Source: Psychrobacillus sp044762745 | GTDB taxonomy: Bacteria > Bacillota > Bacilli > Bacillales_A > Planococcaceae | Assembly (NCBI RefSeq): GCF_044762745.1 | Contig: NZ_JBIWEX010000002.1 | Span: forward strand, 62,001-126,000 | Length of the DNA stretch: 64,000 nt | Direction of reading: 5' to 3' | Shown: one piece after another, positions 26,187 through 35,350 of the stretch | How the letters are laid out: the number at the start of each line of letters is the position of its first letter | How positions within the stretch are numbered: the first letter of the stretch is position 1 | Position numbers and translations under genes: made by a program | Notes under the pieces: model-generated | What the model was told of the DNA's origin: nothing | Databases searched by the model: none | What the model saw: only the letters and a program-made list of their open reading frames with translations

Positions 26187-26225
26187 AAAGGAAGCTTATC
26201 GCCTGGGCGATAAGCTTCCTTTTGT
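26185..26225. terminator. bidirectional intrinsic terminator between ywjA and hflX
   Basis: AAAGGAAGCTTATCGCC and GGCGATAAGCTTCCTTT arms with a 2-4-nt loop. It abuts the stop codons of both convergent genes. Confidence 0.92.
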
Positions 26226-27499
26226 TATTCTTGTACGAAAACAAATTGTTGCAATCGATCATAGTCTGATTTTTTCAGTTCTACTTTTATAAGCGTTCCT
26301 TCTTCTTCATAAGAAGTTGACTTAACAGACGCGTGTTCATTTAAATAAGATACAAGATCCCCTCTGTCAAAAGGGATTAACATACTGCATACAACATAGT
26401 CTGCAAAAATATGTTTTTTAATCGTCTCCAGCAGTTCATCTAGACCTGCTCCTTCTTTCGCAGAAATCCAAATATTTTCTCCAGCAACGTAAGGGTATCT
26501 CAAATCTGCCAAGTCTGATTTATTGTATACATAAATCGTTCGAACATCTTCCACTCCAACAGCGAGCAACGTTTCATTTGTAACATCCATCATATAACGG
26601 TGTTCTGGATTTGATACGTCTACTACATGGAGCAGTAAGCTCGCATCTCGTGCTTCTTCCAATGTGGAACGGAATGCTTTCACTAGGTGATGCGGTAGCT
26701 TACTAACAAATCCAACCGTGTCTGTTAATAAAAACTCTTTTTGGTCGGACAACTTAATCTGACGAACGGAAGTCTCAAGCGTAGCAAATAACATGTCCTT
26801 CTCAAATACTTGTTTAGAATCCGCTTGCCCAACTTTATGGAGCAATTGATTCATAATGGTGGACTTACCAGCATTTGTGTATCCTACTAATGATACGACT
26901 GGAATCGCATTTTTCTTTCGCTGTTTACGTTGTGTTTCTCGCTGGTATTTGACATGCTCCAACTCTCGTTTTAACTTAGCAATTTGGTCTTCAATTTTAC
27001 GTCTATCTAGCTCTAGCTTCGTTTCCCCAGCACCACGGTTTTTAAAACCGCCGCCTGTCCCTCCTCCTTGACGACCTAGCGATGCCCGGAGCCCGACTAA
27101 TCGTGGCAACATATATTGAAGCTGTGCTAATTCTACTTGCATTTGCGCTTCGCTCGACTTTGCACGACGAGCAAAAATGTCCAAAATGAGCATCGTTCGA
27201 TCGATTACTTTACATTCTAAATCTCTTTCTAAATTTCGAATCTGCGAGGGTGTTAGTTCATCATTAAAAATAACAAGATTGGCACCAGCTTCGTCGTAAA
27301 AGTTTTTAATCTCTTCCACTTTGCCTGTACCGACATAATGGGAATTCGTTACCCGTTCTAGATTTTGCGTAACTTCACCTACTACTTCCACATTCAGCGC
27401 TTCTGCTAAATTGTGCAATTCTTCTAATCCGTATTCAAAATGCTCATCATGTTGCAAATTAACCGCAACAATGATTGCCTTTTCTATAAATTCTTCCAA
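26225..27499 (-). CDS. hflX: GTPase HflX, ribosome-splitting factor
   Basis: 424 aa, full length. The N-terminal HflX domain carries the glycine-rich RQGGGTGGGFKNRGAGETKLE, followed by a coiled-coil linker (DQIAKLKRELEHVKYQRETQRKQ region). The GTPase domain shows G1 GYTNAGKST, G3 LTDTVGFV and G4 NKSD (VYNKSDL). HflX binds the ribosomal large subunit and splits stalled 70S ribosomes, especially after heat. It lies 15 nt downstream of the VOC-domain gene and is probably co-transcribed with it. Confidence 0.96.
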   Translation of the reverse strand: MEEFIEKAIIVAVNLQHDEHFEYGLEELHNLAEALNVEVVGEVTQNLERVTNSHYVGTGKVEEIKNFYDEAGANLVIFNDELTPSQIRNLERDLECKVIDRTMLILDIFARRAKSSEAQMQVELAQLQYMLPRLVGLRASLGRQGGGTGGGFKNRGAGETKLELDRRKIEDQIAKLKRELEHVKYQRETQRKQRKKNAIPVVSLVGYTNAGKSTIMNQLLHKVGQADSKQVFEKDMLFATLETSVRQIKLSDQKEFLLTDTVGFVSKLPHHLVKAFRSTLEEARDASLLLHVVDVSNPEHRYMMDVTNETLLAVGVEDVRTIYVYNKSDLADLRYPYVAGENIWISAKEGAGLDELLETIKKHIFADYVVCSMLIPFDRGDLVSYLNEHASVKSTSYEEEGTLIKVELKKSDYDRLQQFVFVQE

Positions 27500-27514
27500 A
27501 AATAATTCCTCCTC

Positions 27515-28258
27515 TTAGTGGAAGTGATACATTGCCTGTTCATATAGAAGCTTTTCATTATTCTTGAATCCTTCTATATGAACTACTGCTAGCCTTTCTC
27601 TCGTTCCCTTTTCTAAGGGTTTGAAGACTAATTTTGTATTTCTAAGTAATAATATGTGTTCATCTTCCTCTACTAAATCAAAATATCTTTTCCACTTATT
27701 CATTATTTCCCGTGGATGATGCACATGAAACTCACAGGCTGAAATGCTTAATTGTAAATTACTTTCGTTAATTGTGCCATCTTCTTGAAGTAATTGATAG
27801 CGATCTTCATCACTTTCCTCCCATTCGATGAAAAATGGGGTAGGCAATGCATCGCTTATTTCTTCTTTCACAAATAGCATCTTCCATTTACGTATCAGAC
27901 CACTCGTTGTTTTTCTTTCAGCATGTAAAACTCCAGAGGTTTCTATACCTTTATCTTCTAGTTGTTGGCATAGTTCGTCAATTGTCGTCGTACGAATACA
28001 AATGGTTCCAAACCCAGGGGCTGTGGTCAAATCATGCAACAATAGATTAATTAATGGATGGTTCGCATTTTCGGCAATTTCCTTATGTTCAAGTGCTAAC
28101 CACTCTATATAACTAGTGTTTGTGGATAAAAGCGCATTATATGTACCCCAATATGTATGCTGACCTCCCATAACTGCATGGAGACCTTTGTTGCTCCAAT
28201 ACGTCGCTACTTGACTCGGCGCCTTTGTTACGTGATGAACGATATGATCTAAATACAT
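27515..28258 (-). CDS. VOC-superfamily (glyoxalase-like) protein
   Basis: 247 aa. The N-terminus MYLDHIVHHV and later GFGTICIRTTTIDELCQQLEDKG fit the glyoxalase-like VOC fold of Pfam Glyoxalase_3, in which two beta-alpha-beta-beta-beta units make a metal-binding cleft. His5 is a likely metal ligand. A second module begins near residue 165 (LQLSISACEFHVHHPREIM). Substrate unknown. It is upstream of hflX by 15 nt. An ATG at 28258 with AGGAAAGG upstream gives the start. Confidence 0.78.
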   Translation of the reverse strand: MYLDHIVHHVTKAPSQVATYWSNKGLHAVMGGQHTYWGTYNALLSTNTSYIEWLALEHKEIAENANHPLINLLLHDLTTAPGFGTICIRTTTIDELCQQLEDKGIETSGVLHAERKTTSGLIRKWKMLFVKEEISDALPTPFFIEWEESDEDRYQLLQEDGTINESNLQLSISACEFHVHHPREIMNKWKRYFDLVEEDEHILLLRNTKLVFKPLEKGTRERLAVVHIEGFKNNEKLLYEQAMYHFH

Positions 28259-28297
28259 TTTAACAATCCTTTCCTATTTTAGTTGAATGAAAACGTG

Positions 28298-28338
28298 TAA
28301 AACAAAAGAGATGACTTAGAAATATGTCATCTCTTTGT
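28298..28338 (-). terminator. intrinsic terminator of the acyl-CoA ligase gene
   Basis: On the minus strand AAAGAGATGAC and GTCATCTCTTT arms around a 10-nt loop, then TGTTTTAC. It lies 20 nt past the stop codon at 28358. Confidence 0.82.
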
Positions 28339-28357
28339 CGATTTCCCGGGAAATATC

Positions 28358-29989
28358 TTACACGAAGACTTTTTCTTTCGACATTTCACGAAGTAGGAAC
28401 TTTTGAATTTTACCGGATGCTGTCATTGGGTATGCATCGATAAACTCAATGTATTTCGGAATTTTATGATGTGATATTTTCCCTTTACAGTACTCCTTTA
28501 GTTCTTCTGCCTCTAAGCATTCGCCTGTTTTTAGAATAACCCACGCCATAAGCTCCTCTCCGTATTTCGGGTCGGGAACGCCAACTACTTGTACATCTTG
28601 AATAGCAGGGTGCTGATATAAAAATTCCTCTACTTCTTTTGGATAAATATTTTCCCCACCACGAATAACCATGTCTTTCATACGACCTGTTATATCAATA
28701 TACCCTTCCTCATCCATAACCGCGATATCGCCAGTATGTAGCCACCCTTCTGCATCAATCGCAAATTTTGTCGCTTCTTCATTTTTATAATAACCTTTCA
28801 TCACTAGATAACCTCTTGTACATAGCTCACCCGGCACTCCTGCTGGTGTATCTTCTCCAGTTACCGGATCGATAATTTTCACTTCTACTCCCGGATGTGC
28901 TTTCCCAACAGTGGATACACGTTTCTCAATCGCATCGTCCGTTTTCGTTTGGGTAATTACAGGAGAAGATTCTGTTTGCCCATATGCAATTGTAATTTCG
29001 GACAAGCCCATATCTCCCATTACCCTTTTCATCACTTCAATTGGACAAATGGAACCCGCCATAATTCCGGTACGCAAGGACTTAAGATTGAACTGAGCAA
29101 AATCTGGATGGTTTAACTCGGCTATAAACATGGTTGGTACGCCATGTAATGCTGTGCATTTTTCGTCCTGCACCATTTGTAATACTTTTTCCGCATTAAA
29201 CTGTTCGATGATGACCATTGTTGTTCCATGAGTTACCGATGCAATTGTTCCCATGACACATCCGAAGCAATGAAAAAATGGTACTGGGATACATAATCGG
29301 TCATTTTCTGTGAGATGTATATAATCTCCAACAAGTTGTCCATTATTCACCACGTTCTTATGCGTTAGCATAACCCCTTTTGGAAATCCTGTTGTACCAG
29401 ACGTATACTGCATATTAATGACATCTTCATTATGAAGTGCATTCAAACGTTGCGATAGCGTTTCATCAGATACTTTTTCTGCATGAGCTAGTAACTCAGA
29501 CCAGTTATAAACTCCAGGGTATTCATTGTCACTCATGACAATGATACGTTTAAAATGCGGCAATTTCTCGGATTGGATTTTACCTTTTTCTGAGCCTTCG
29601 ATTTCTGGGCAAACAGCACGTATAATGTCCAGATAGGATGTCCCTTTATATGACTCACATAAGATAAGCGTCGTTGCATCGGACTGTTGCAGTAAATACT
29701 CCAACTCTTTTTCCTGATAATTTGTATTAACAGTTACAAGAACAGCTCCCATTTTTCCTGTTGCAAACTGACTTAATAACCACTCTCTTTTGTTATCAGA
29801 CCAGATCGCAACATGCTCCCCTTTTTGAATGCCCATACCAATGAATGCTTTTGCTAGTTCGTCCGTTTCTTCGTCAAATTCTCTATATGTTTTTCGAATA
29901 CCATGCTCAGGATATACGTATGCTTCTGTTTCAGGAAACTTTCTCGCTGTTTCTTTTACAATTTGTCCAACAGTTTTTTCGTTTAACAA
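28358..29989 (-). CDS. yngI: AMP-forming acyl-CoA synthetase (YngI-like)
   Basis: 543 aa, an ANL-superfamily ligase. Core motifs are intact: the P-loop YTSGTTGFPKGV, the A5 segment ITIAYGQTESSPV, the hinge GWLHTGDIAVMDEEGYI and the C-terminal ITGRMKDMVIRGGENIYP with the adenylation Lys in TASGKIQKF. It activates a fatty or medium-chain acid to its CoA ester. Similarity from memory is highest to B. subtilis YngI, an acyl-CoA ligase of the acetoacetate/leucine-type cluster, but none of the other yng genes are here. Single-gene unit, so the substrate is uncertain. Confidence 0.88.
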   Translation of the reverse strand: MLNEKTVGQIVKETARKFPETEAYVYPEHGIRKTYREFDEETDELAKAFIGMGIQKGEHVAIWSDNKREWLLSQFATGKMGAVLVTVNTNYQEKELEYLLQQSDATTLILCESYKGTSYLDIIRAVCPEIEGSEKGKIQSEKLPHFKRIIVMSDNEYPGVYNWSELLAHAEKVSDETLSQRLNALHNEDVINMQYTSGTTGFPKGVMLTHKNVVNNGQLVGDYIHLTENDRLCIPVPFFHCFGCVMGTIASVTHGTTMVIIEQFNAEKVLQMVQDEKCTALHGVPTMFIAELNHPDFAQFNLKSLRTGIMAGSICPIEVMKRVMGDMGLSEITIAYGQTESSPVITQTKTDDAIEKRVSTVGKAHPGVEVKIIDPVTGEDTPAGVPGELCTRGYLVMKGYYKNEEATKFAIDAEGWLHTGDIAVMDEEGYIDITGRMKDMVIRGGENIYPKEVEEFLYQHPAIQDVQVVGVPDPKYGEELMAWVILKTGECLEAEELKEYCKGKISHHKIPKYIEFIDAYPMTASGKIQKFLLREMSKEKVFV

Positions 29990-30074
29990 ACAAATCTCCC
30001 CTTACTTGAGTGTTATTTCTTCCCCCTATTATTCTATCATAAAATTCTGACAAAATAGACTTTTTTATGACTAA

Positions 30075-30143
30075 TTGACTTAATGCTAAAACGTGATAAA
30101 ATCCTAATTACTTCGCCACTTCAAAGCGTTGAAGCGCGAAAGT
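30075..30143 (+). promoter_or_regulatory. nhaC promoter followed by a 5-prime-terminal hairpin
   Basis: TTGACT (30075-30080) and TAAAAT (30097-30102) with a 16-nt spacer predict a start at about 30109. The RNA would then open with a hairpin, CTTCAA and TTGAAG around AGCG with flanking CGC/GCG and ACTT/AAGT pairs (30110-30143), and a U-rich stretch. This could stabilise the mRNA or attenuate it. Confidence 0.55.
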
Positions 30144-30175
30144 GTTTTAATTTATTTTATTTAGGAGGATTTACT

Positions 30176-31555
30176 ATGTTTCGAATTCGCTCGACAATTA
30201 CACCTTCTTTTTTAGAAGCTGTTCTCATTACATTTATGATTATTGCATTAATGGCAGTTTGTATTGTTCAATTTGATGCAGTTCCACATATGCCGATTGT
30301 ACTGGCGATTTTACTACTGATCACTTATGGGTTATTTAAAAGAGTACCTTTCAAGAAGTTAGAGGAAGGGCTTGTTGAAGGATCGAAAGCCGGACTTGGG
30401 GCAATTTTCATCTTCTTCTTTATAGGTATATTAATAAGTAGTTGGATGATGGGAGGAACTATTCCTACACTTATCTACTTAGGTTTCCAATTTATCACTC
30501 CACACTTTTTCTTTGCGATTGTATTTATTGTTACATGTATTGTTGGATTGTCTATTGGGAGCTCCTTAACAACGGTAGCAACAGTTGGTGTAGCATTTAT
30601 TGGGATGGCAAGCGCGATGGATACTTCATTGGCTATTACAGCTGGCGCAATTGTGTCAGGCGCTTTTTTCGGAGATAAAATGTCTCCGTTATCTGATACG
30701 ACAAACCTTGCATCTGCCATTGTTCAAGTGGATTTATTTGAACATATTCGCAATATGGGGTGGACGACGATTCCGGCGTTTTTTATATCGCTTGTTGGAT
30801 ATGCGATCTTATCTCCTAATAAAGAAATCCAAGAGCTAGATCAAATTAATGCCTTTCAAGAAGGACTCCTTCAAACAGGTATGGTCCACTGGTATACATT
30901 ACTTCCAATAGTTTTACTCTTGATACTTTCTATTAAAAAAGTGCCTGCGATTATCGCTTTAGCTCTAACTTCCATTGCAGCTATTTGTGTTTCTTATTTT
31001 TTTCAATATACGCCTTTCGGGGAAGTACTGAATATATTGTTTAATGGTTATGTATCTAGCACTGGAATTGAAGCGGTTGACTTGCTGCTTACACGCGGTG
31101 GTATGAATAGCATGTTATTTACAATAGGGCTTGTCATACTTGCATTAAGTATGGGGGGACTTCTATTTACATTAGGCATTGTACAAAGTTTACTTTCAAA
31201 AGTGGAAAGTTTATTGAAAAGCGTAGGATCTGTCATTACAGCGGCAGCATTTACAGGCATTGGCGTGAACACGTTAATAGGCGAGCAATATTTATCTATA
31301 TTACTGACAGGAGAATCATTTCAAGCACAATTTAAAAAAGTGGGACTAGCTAATAAAAACTTAGCACGTGTCATGGAAGACGCAGGTACAGTTGTGAATC
31401 CGCTCGTTCCTTGGAGCGTATGCGGGATATTTATCACTAATGTGTTAGCTGTTTCAACGATTGACTACTTGCCATTCGCGTTTTTCTGCTTGTTAAGCCC
31501 AATCCTTACGATATTGTTTGGACTGACTGGCAAAACACTTACCTACTTGAAGTGA
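30176..31555 (+). CDS. nhaC: NhaC-family Na+/H+ antiporter
   Basis: 459 aa from the ATG at 30176, which has TTAGGAGG 8 nt upstream; the frame is open from 30083 but that part covers the promoter. About 11-12 helices. Conserved NhaC features include SSWMMGGTIPTLIYLG, ISLGSSLTT-like SIGSSLTTVATVG, and FFGDKMSPLSDTTNLAS, the signature around the transport site. A second broken-helix region (NTLIGEQYLSILLTGESF, AGTVVNPLVPWSVCG) follows. It exchanges sodium for protons, or possibly malate and lactate as in the related MleN. Fits the alkali and salt tolerance also suggested by mrp. Confidence 0.9.
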   Translation: MFRIRSTITPSFLEAVLITFMIIALMAVCIVQFDAVPHMPIVLAILLLITYGLFKRVPFKKLEEGLVEGSKAGLGAIFIFFFIGILISSWMMGGTIPTLIYLGFQFITPHFFFAIVFIVTCIVGLSIGSSLTTVATVGVAFIGMASAMDTSLAITAGAIVSGAFFGDKMSPLSDTTNLASAIVQVDLFEHIRNMGWTTIPAFFISLVGYAILSPNKEIQELDQINAFQEGLLQTGMVHWYTLLPIVLLLILSIKKVPAIIALALTSIAAICVSYFFQYTPFGEVLNILFNGYVSSTGIEAVDLLLTRGGMNSMLFTIGLVILALSMGGLLFTLGIVQSLLSKVESLLKSVGSVITAAAFTGIGVNTLIGEQYLSILLTGESFQAQFKKVGLANKNLARVMEDAGTVVNPLVPWSVCGIFITNVLAVSTIDYLPFAFFCLLSPILTILFGLTGKTLTYLK

Positions 31556-31575
31556 ATTCCATTTTTTTCCTATTA

Positions 31576-31659
31576 CAACTAAGTCTACGATTTTTACAAC
31601 TAAACTATCTCAAATTACAACTAAAGGGCTCGATTTTCCAACTAACCTAAAATATCACC
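31576..31659 (+). repeat. array of four exact 21-nt-period repeats (CAACTAA units)
   Basis: CAACTAA begins at 31576, 31597, 31618 and 31639, exactly 21 nt apart each time, with T-rich text before each unit. It fills most of the 154-nt gap between nhaC and the methyltransferase gene. Related to the GCAACYAA arrays at 17126 and 54469. Confidence 0.8.
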
Positions 31660-31709
31660 TATGTGTTACACTATTTCCAAGTATATTACGGAAAAAGAAG
31701 GCGAATTAT

Positions 31710-32897
31710 ATGGAATTTCAAGAAATGAAAGCATATCTAATAGATCAAATTGTAAACAAGCAATTGGTTGCCGCAACAATCAGTCAGCCACGAGCAAAGT
31801 CCAATGAAGTAAAGCGTGTAAAACTAAAACCAATTGAAATAAAAAATATGTATCATATTCAACTAGAATATCAATACGAGCGCATTTTAAAGCATGAAAA
31901 TGTACCATTAGAAAGTTTTGCGGAAACACTAGATGATCTGTTGGAGCAATTCCGTCAAGTCCATGCAGATTTCACAAGGGAAAAAGTACAAGTCCAACTT
32001 TCCAAGAAAAACAAAGTAATGTGGAAATCGGAGAAAACGGATGATGCAAAACAAGTGAATCTATCACATAATCGTAAAAAGAATTATTTGTTAGATGAAA
32101 ATAAATCCTACCCTTTCCTTATTCGTTTAGGCGTGCAAACCGAGGAAGGAAAAGTAAAAAAACAAAAGTATGATAAATTCAAGCAAATTAATCGTTTTGT
32201 GGAATTTATCGACGATGCACTTGCCCATTTACCAAAGAATAAACCAGTGCGAATTCTCGATTTTGGATCTGGGAAATCGTATTTAACATTTGCGCTTTAT
32301 CATTATTTAAAAGTCGAAAAAGGACTCGATATTCGAGTAACTGGTCTGGATTTGAAAAAAGAAGTCATCGAGGAATGTGCGAAGATTGCAGAGGATTTAG
32401 GTTATGATCAGCTCGAGTTTTTAGTTGGCGATATTAATGATTACAATGATGAAACCGCTGTGGATATGGTTGTCACACTGCACGCTTGCGATGTTGCGAC
32501 AGATATGGCGATTGCACGTGCAGTTAAATGGGGAGCGAGTGTTATTTTAAGTGTCCCTTGCTGCCAACACGAATTGAATAGACAACTTCAAGCCCCTGGA
32601 CTAGACATCATGTTAAAACATGGACTTATTAAAGAACGTTTTGCCGCGCTCGCTACAGATTCGATCCGAGCGGAAATTTTGAATATGGTCGGCTATGAGG
32701 CACAATTAGTCGAGTTTATCGACATGGAAAATACCCCGAAAAACATTTTGATACGTGCTTATAAGAACAGGAAAAAAGTGACTGCCGAACAACTGGAAGA
32801 TTATAAACAATTTAAACAGTTGCTAAATGCAGAGCCGTTTTTGGAGAATGAATTGAAGGAATTGATGCATGGTTCCTTGGATAGGAGTAGACAATGA
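31710..32897 (+). CDS. class I SAM-dependent methyltransferase (Methyltransf_32-like)
   Basis: 395 aa. An N-terminal half of unknown fold, rich in charged residues, precedes a Rossmann methyltransferase domain: SAM motif I ILDFGSGKSYLTF (about residues 186-198), acidic motif II TGLDLKKEVIEE and motif IV VVTLHACDVATDMA. Then comes the unusual cysteine pair VPCCQHELN, characteristic of the Methyltransf_32/GSTCD group. The substrate is unknown; RNA is possible given the basic N-terminal part. It overlaps the next small membrane gene by 4 nt. Confidence 0.85.
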   Translation: MEFQEMKAYLIDQIVNKQLVAATISQPRAKSNEVKRVKLKPIEIKNMYHIQLEYQYERILKHENVPLESFAETLDDLLEQFRQVHADFTREKVQVQLSKKNKVMWKSEKTDDAKQVNLSHNRKKNYLLDENKSYPFLIRLGVQTEEGKVKKQKYDKFKQINRFVEFIDDALAHLPKNKPVRILDFGSGKSYLTFALYHYLKVEKGLDIRVTGLDLKKEVIEECAKIAEDLGYDQLEFLVGDINDYNDETAVDMVVTLHACDVATDMAIARAVKWGASVILSVPCCQHELNRQLQAPGLDIMLKHGLIKERFAALATDSIRAEILNMVGYEAQLVEFIDMENTPKNILIRAYKNRKKVTAEQLEDYKQFKQLLNAEPFLENELKELMHGSLDRSRQ

Positions 32898-33157
32898 AAG
32901 AGCCTACACTAAAAAAAGTAGCGTATGGTGTAGCAATGGCCATCGCTATCATCCTTGTACATTTTATCGATGTGCGTGTATATAATATGTCCCCTATCTT
33001 CGCTTTGCTTTTAGCAATTGTCATCACCTTTTTGGGGATAAAATTCATCAACAAATCGGAGAAATTTGATAAAAAGATTTCAAGAATGCAGTACAGCTTA
33101 CTTAATACAGTAGTTGTACTCGTTCTATTCATTGCTTATTTTGCAATTACACAATAA
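32894..33157 (+). CDS. small membrane protein of unknown function
   Basis: 87 aa. The ATG overlaps the stop codon of the methyltransferase gene (ATGA), a sign of translational coupling. Three hydrophobic segments are predicted (about residues 8-27, 32-50 and 67-85), with a positively charged loop KSEKFDKKISRMQ between the second and third. No family is recognised. The gene ends one nucleotide before a strong terminator, so it closes the operon. Confidence 0.75.
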   Translation: MKEPTLKKVAYGVAMAIAIILVHFIDVRVYNMSPIFALLLAIVITFLGIKFINKSEKFDKKISRMQYSLLNTVVVLVLFIAYFAITQ

Positions 33158-33187
33158 AAGGTCGTCCCCAATGGGACGACCTTTTTT
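33156..33187. terminator. bidirectional intrinsic terminator
   Basis: AAAAGGTCGTCCC and GGGACGACCTTTT arms with a 4-nt loop, abutting the stop codons of the small membrane gene (plus) and the FtsX-type permease gene (minus). Confidence 0.93.
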
Positions 33188-34481
33188 ATAACTCTTGTCT
33201 TAATGCTTGAATCACATCAATTTTCGTTGCTTTTCGTGCTGGTCTCCATCCCGAAATCATTGCAACCCCGATACTAATGATCGATGCAACAACCACAAGC
33301 TGCCATGGGATTAACGAAAAGGTCATCGATAAATCTTGGAACTCGTCCTCTCCTAGAGCTGCTCCTACTACCATCGGCAATATCCAGTTTGCGAGATAAC
33401 TTACCGCATATGAAATGATAACTGCTAACACTGTCCCAATTACACCAATCCATGCACTTTCCATCAAAAATAAACGCTGGATCAGTTTAGGACTTGCGCC
33501 AATTGCTTTCAACACACCGATTTCACGCGTTCTTTCCGTTACTGCCATCGTCATTGTGTTAAAAATACCGATTGATGCGATTAACACTGCGATTGTCCCA
33601 ACGAAGATAAGTCCAATTTTGAATGCCATGAAAAAGACATCTAACTGCTCTAATTGCTCTGAAACGGAATACACACTATAACCCATTTCTTTTAACTCTT
33701 CTGTTACCGTTTTAACATGCTCTAAGCTAGAAGTATAGATTTTCGTGCTTGAGTAGAATAAATCAATATTCTCACCTTCCACATTCGCATCGTACACTTC
33801 TTGAAACTTGTCCTTCCATGATTCATCAAATAACATATTCGTATCGACAAGCCAATCCTTTGCTGGTTTCTCTGTTATTCCTACAATCGTAAAATCCCAT
33901 GTTTCTGGGAAGGCTTCTTCCGATTCATAAGATTGAAGAGACATGGAAACTGTTTTTCCGATTAAAGACTCTTTGAAGCCTCCTATAGGTTCAGCATCTT
34001 CCTCCGTACTTTGCTCCATTGCTTTTCGTTCCTCATCAGTCAACAAATTTTCCGCAAACTGGTAACCTACAACGATTTCATTATCCTTTGTAGGCATACG
34101 CCCTTCGGATAGTTTGAGGTTTGATTTTTCTTCTTCTACAAAGTTAGTAAGTAGTGTAGCCCCTTCAATCGAGCGATCTCCTAATTGAGAAACTGCCATA
34201 GCGCCAATGCGTGTTCTTTGCACAATTGCATCTACATACTCCACGTTACTAATCTTAGAAATTTCAAGTTCTTCTCCGTCATTTGTATACACTTCTACTT
34301 CGGTAATGGCTTGATCTTCTAATATTTCTTTACGCATCGTATCTCGTATGCCAAATCCGATGGAAGCAAGTACGATTAAAAATGCGCAACCCATCGTTGC
34401 GGCAAGTACGGTCATAAATACGCGTAATTTGTTTTTCTTTATATGCTGGCGCACAAAATCGACTTGGTCTTTAAATAGCAT
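33186..34481 (-). CDS. FtsX/MacB-type ABC transporter permease
   Basis: 431 aa. One N-terminal helix (LRVFMTVLAATMGCAFLIVLASIG) is followed by a large extracellular domain of about 230 residues, then three C-terminal helices. The FtsX-domain signature ERTREIGVLKAIGASPKLI lies between helices 2 and 3, and the tail GWRPARKATKIDVIQALRQEL is typical. Type VII exporters of this kind transmit force outward rather than moving substrates through the membrane. It overlaps the ATPase gene by 11 nt. Role unknown: lipoprotein or peptide extraction, or resistance to an envelope-active agent. Confidence 0.9.
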   Translation of the reverse strand: MLFKDQVDFVRQHIKKNKLRVFMTVLAATMGCAFLIVLASIGFGIRDTMRKEILEDQAITEVEVYTNDGEELEISKISNVEYVDAIVQRTRIGAMAVSQLGDRSIEGATLLTNFVEEEKSNLKLSEGRMPTKDNEIVVGYQFAENLLTDEERKAMEQSTEEDAEPIGGFKESLIGKTVSMSLQSYESEEAFPETWDFTIVGITEKPAKDWLVDTNMLFDESWKDKFQEVYDANVEGENIDLFYSSTKIYTSSLEHVKTVTEELKEMGYSVYSVSEQLEQLDVFFMAFKIGLIFVGTIAVLIASIGIFNTMTMAVTERTREIGVLKAIGASPKLIQRLFLMESAWIGVIGTVLAVIISYAVSYLANWILPMVVGAALGEDEFQDLSMTFSLIPWQLVVVASIISIGVAMISGWRPARKATKIDVIQALRQEL

Positions 34482-35169
34482 TATCTATATCTCCTCTCAT
34501 TAATTCCCCATCACGCATTTTGAATTTACGGTGAGCGATGCTCGCAACTTCCTCGTCATGCGTAATAATAACGAATGTTACGCCAAGCGTTTGATTGAGA
34601 TCTTGTATTAACAACAAAATATCCTGTTCTGTTTCTGAATCTAAACTACCTGTTGGCTCATCTGCAAATAGAATTGGAGGGTTTGTAATAAGTGCTCGTG
34701 CAATACTAACCCGTTGCTGTTGTCCCCCTGATAGTTCATTTGGGTAATGATCCGTAACTTCTTCTAGTCCTACTTTTTTCAATAATTGTTGCACGCTTTT
34801 TTTTCTTTTTTTCGATGCTACTCCTTTTAGTTTCAAAGGTAATTCAACATTTTCGAATGCAGATAATCCTGGCATGAGTTGAAAGTTTTGAAAGATAAAA
34901 CCGAAATTATCTACTCGGAACTGCGCTCTTTCGGTTTCATTTAAAAATGCCGTTTCTTGCCCGTTCACCGCTATCGAGCCTTGTTCTGGACTCATAAAGC
35001 CTGCTATGGTGTGAAGTAATGTGGACTTGCCAGATCCACTTTTGCCAACGATCGCCACTATTTCACCTTTTTCCACTTCAAAGGATAATCCCTTTAAAAC
35101 AGGAACTTTCTTTTCCTTACCTTTTTTCCCTATTAGAAATGTATGGTTAACGTTCTGTACTTGTATCAT
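34471..35169 (-). CDS. LolD/MacB-type ABC transporter ATPase
   Basis: 232 aa. Walker A GKSGSGKST, signature LSGGQQQRVSIARAL, Walker B ILFADEPTGSLD and switch FVIITHDEEVA are all intact, and the FADEPTGSLD form is typical of the LolD/MacB subgroup. It overlaps the permease gene that follows. It is divergent from the ECF sigma gene across a 181-bp gap. A functional link to that sigma factor is possible, since both concern envelope stress, but nothing in the sequence proves it. Confidence 0.93.
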   Translation of the reverse strand: MIQVQNVNHTFLIGKKGKEKKVPVLKGLSFEVEKGEIVAIVGKSGSGKSTLLHTIAGFMSPEQGSIAVNGQETAFLNETERAQFRVDNFGFIFQNFQLMPGLSAFENVELPLKLKGVASKKRKKSVQQLLKKVGLEEVTDHYPNELSGGQQQRVSIARALITNPPILFADEPTGSLDSETEQDILLLIQDLNQTLGVTFVIITHDEEVASIAHRKFKMRDGELMRGDIDNAI

Positions 35170-35273
35170 TTACTTTCTCCTTCCGTTTGCTACTTTAGTT
35201 AGTGTATAATTTGTTTCTTAACATTTTAGAAGGATAAAAATGAAGAATTTCTTAAGAAATATTTGATTGTCAC

Positions 35274-35304
35274 TCAAACTTTCCAAAACACTTGCCCGTC
35301 TAAT
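35274..35304 (+). promoter_or_regulatory. candidate autoregulated ECF promoter upstream of the sigma gene
   Basis: TCAAAC (35274-35279) and CGTCTAAT (35297-35304) are 17 nt apart. CGTC is the -10 core used by SigV/SigW-group factors and AAAC the -35 core. The predicted start at about 35310 leaves a short leader with AAAGGAG. Confidence 0.65.
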
Positions 35305-35350
35305 CATTGAAACGTAATCGCGGTACGGGAAAAAGGAGTTCATATATGTC

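Noticed and set aside
35308..35313. TGAAAC as the -35 of the sigV-like promoter
   Set aside because: No CGTC- or CGTA-type -10 lies at 15-17 nt downstream; the TCAAAC/CGTCTAAT pair upstream is correctly spaced.
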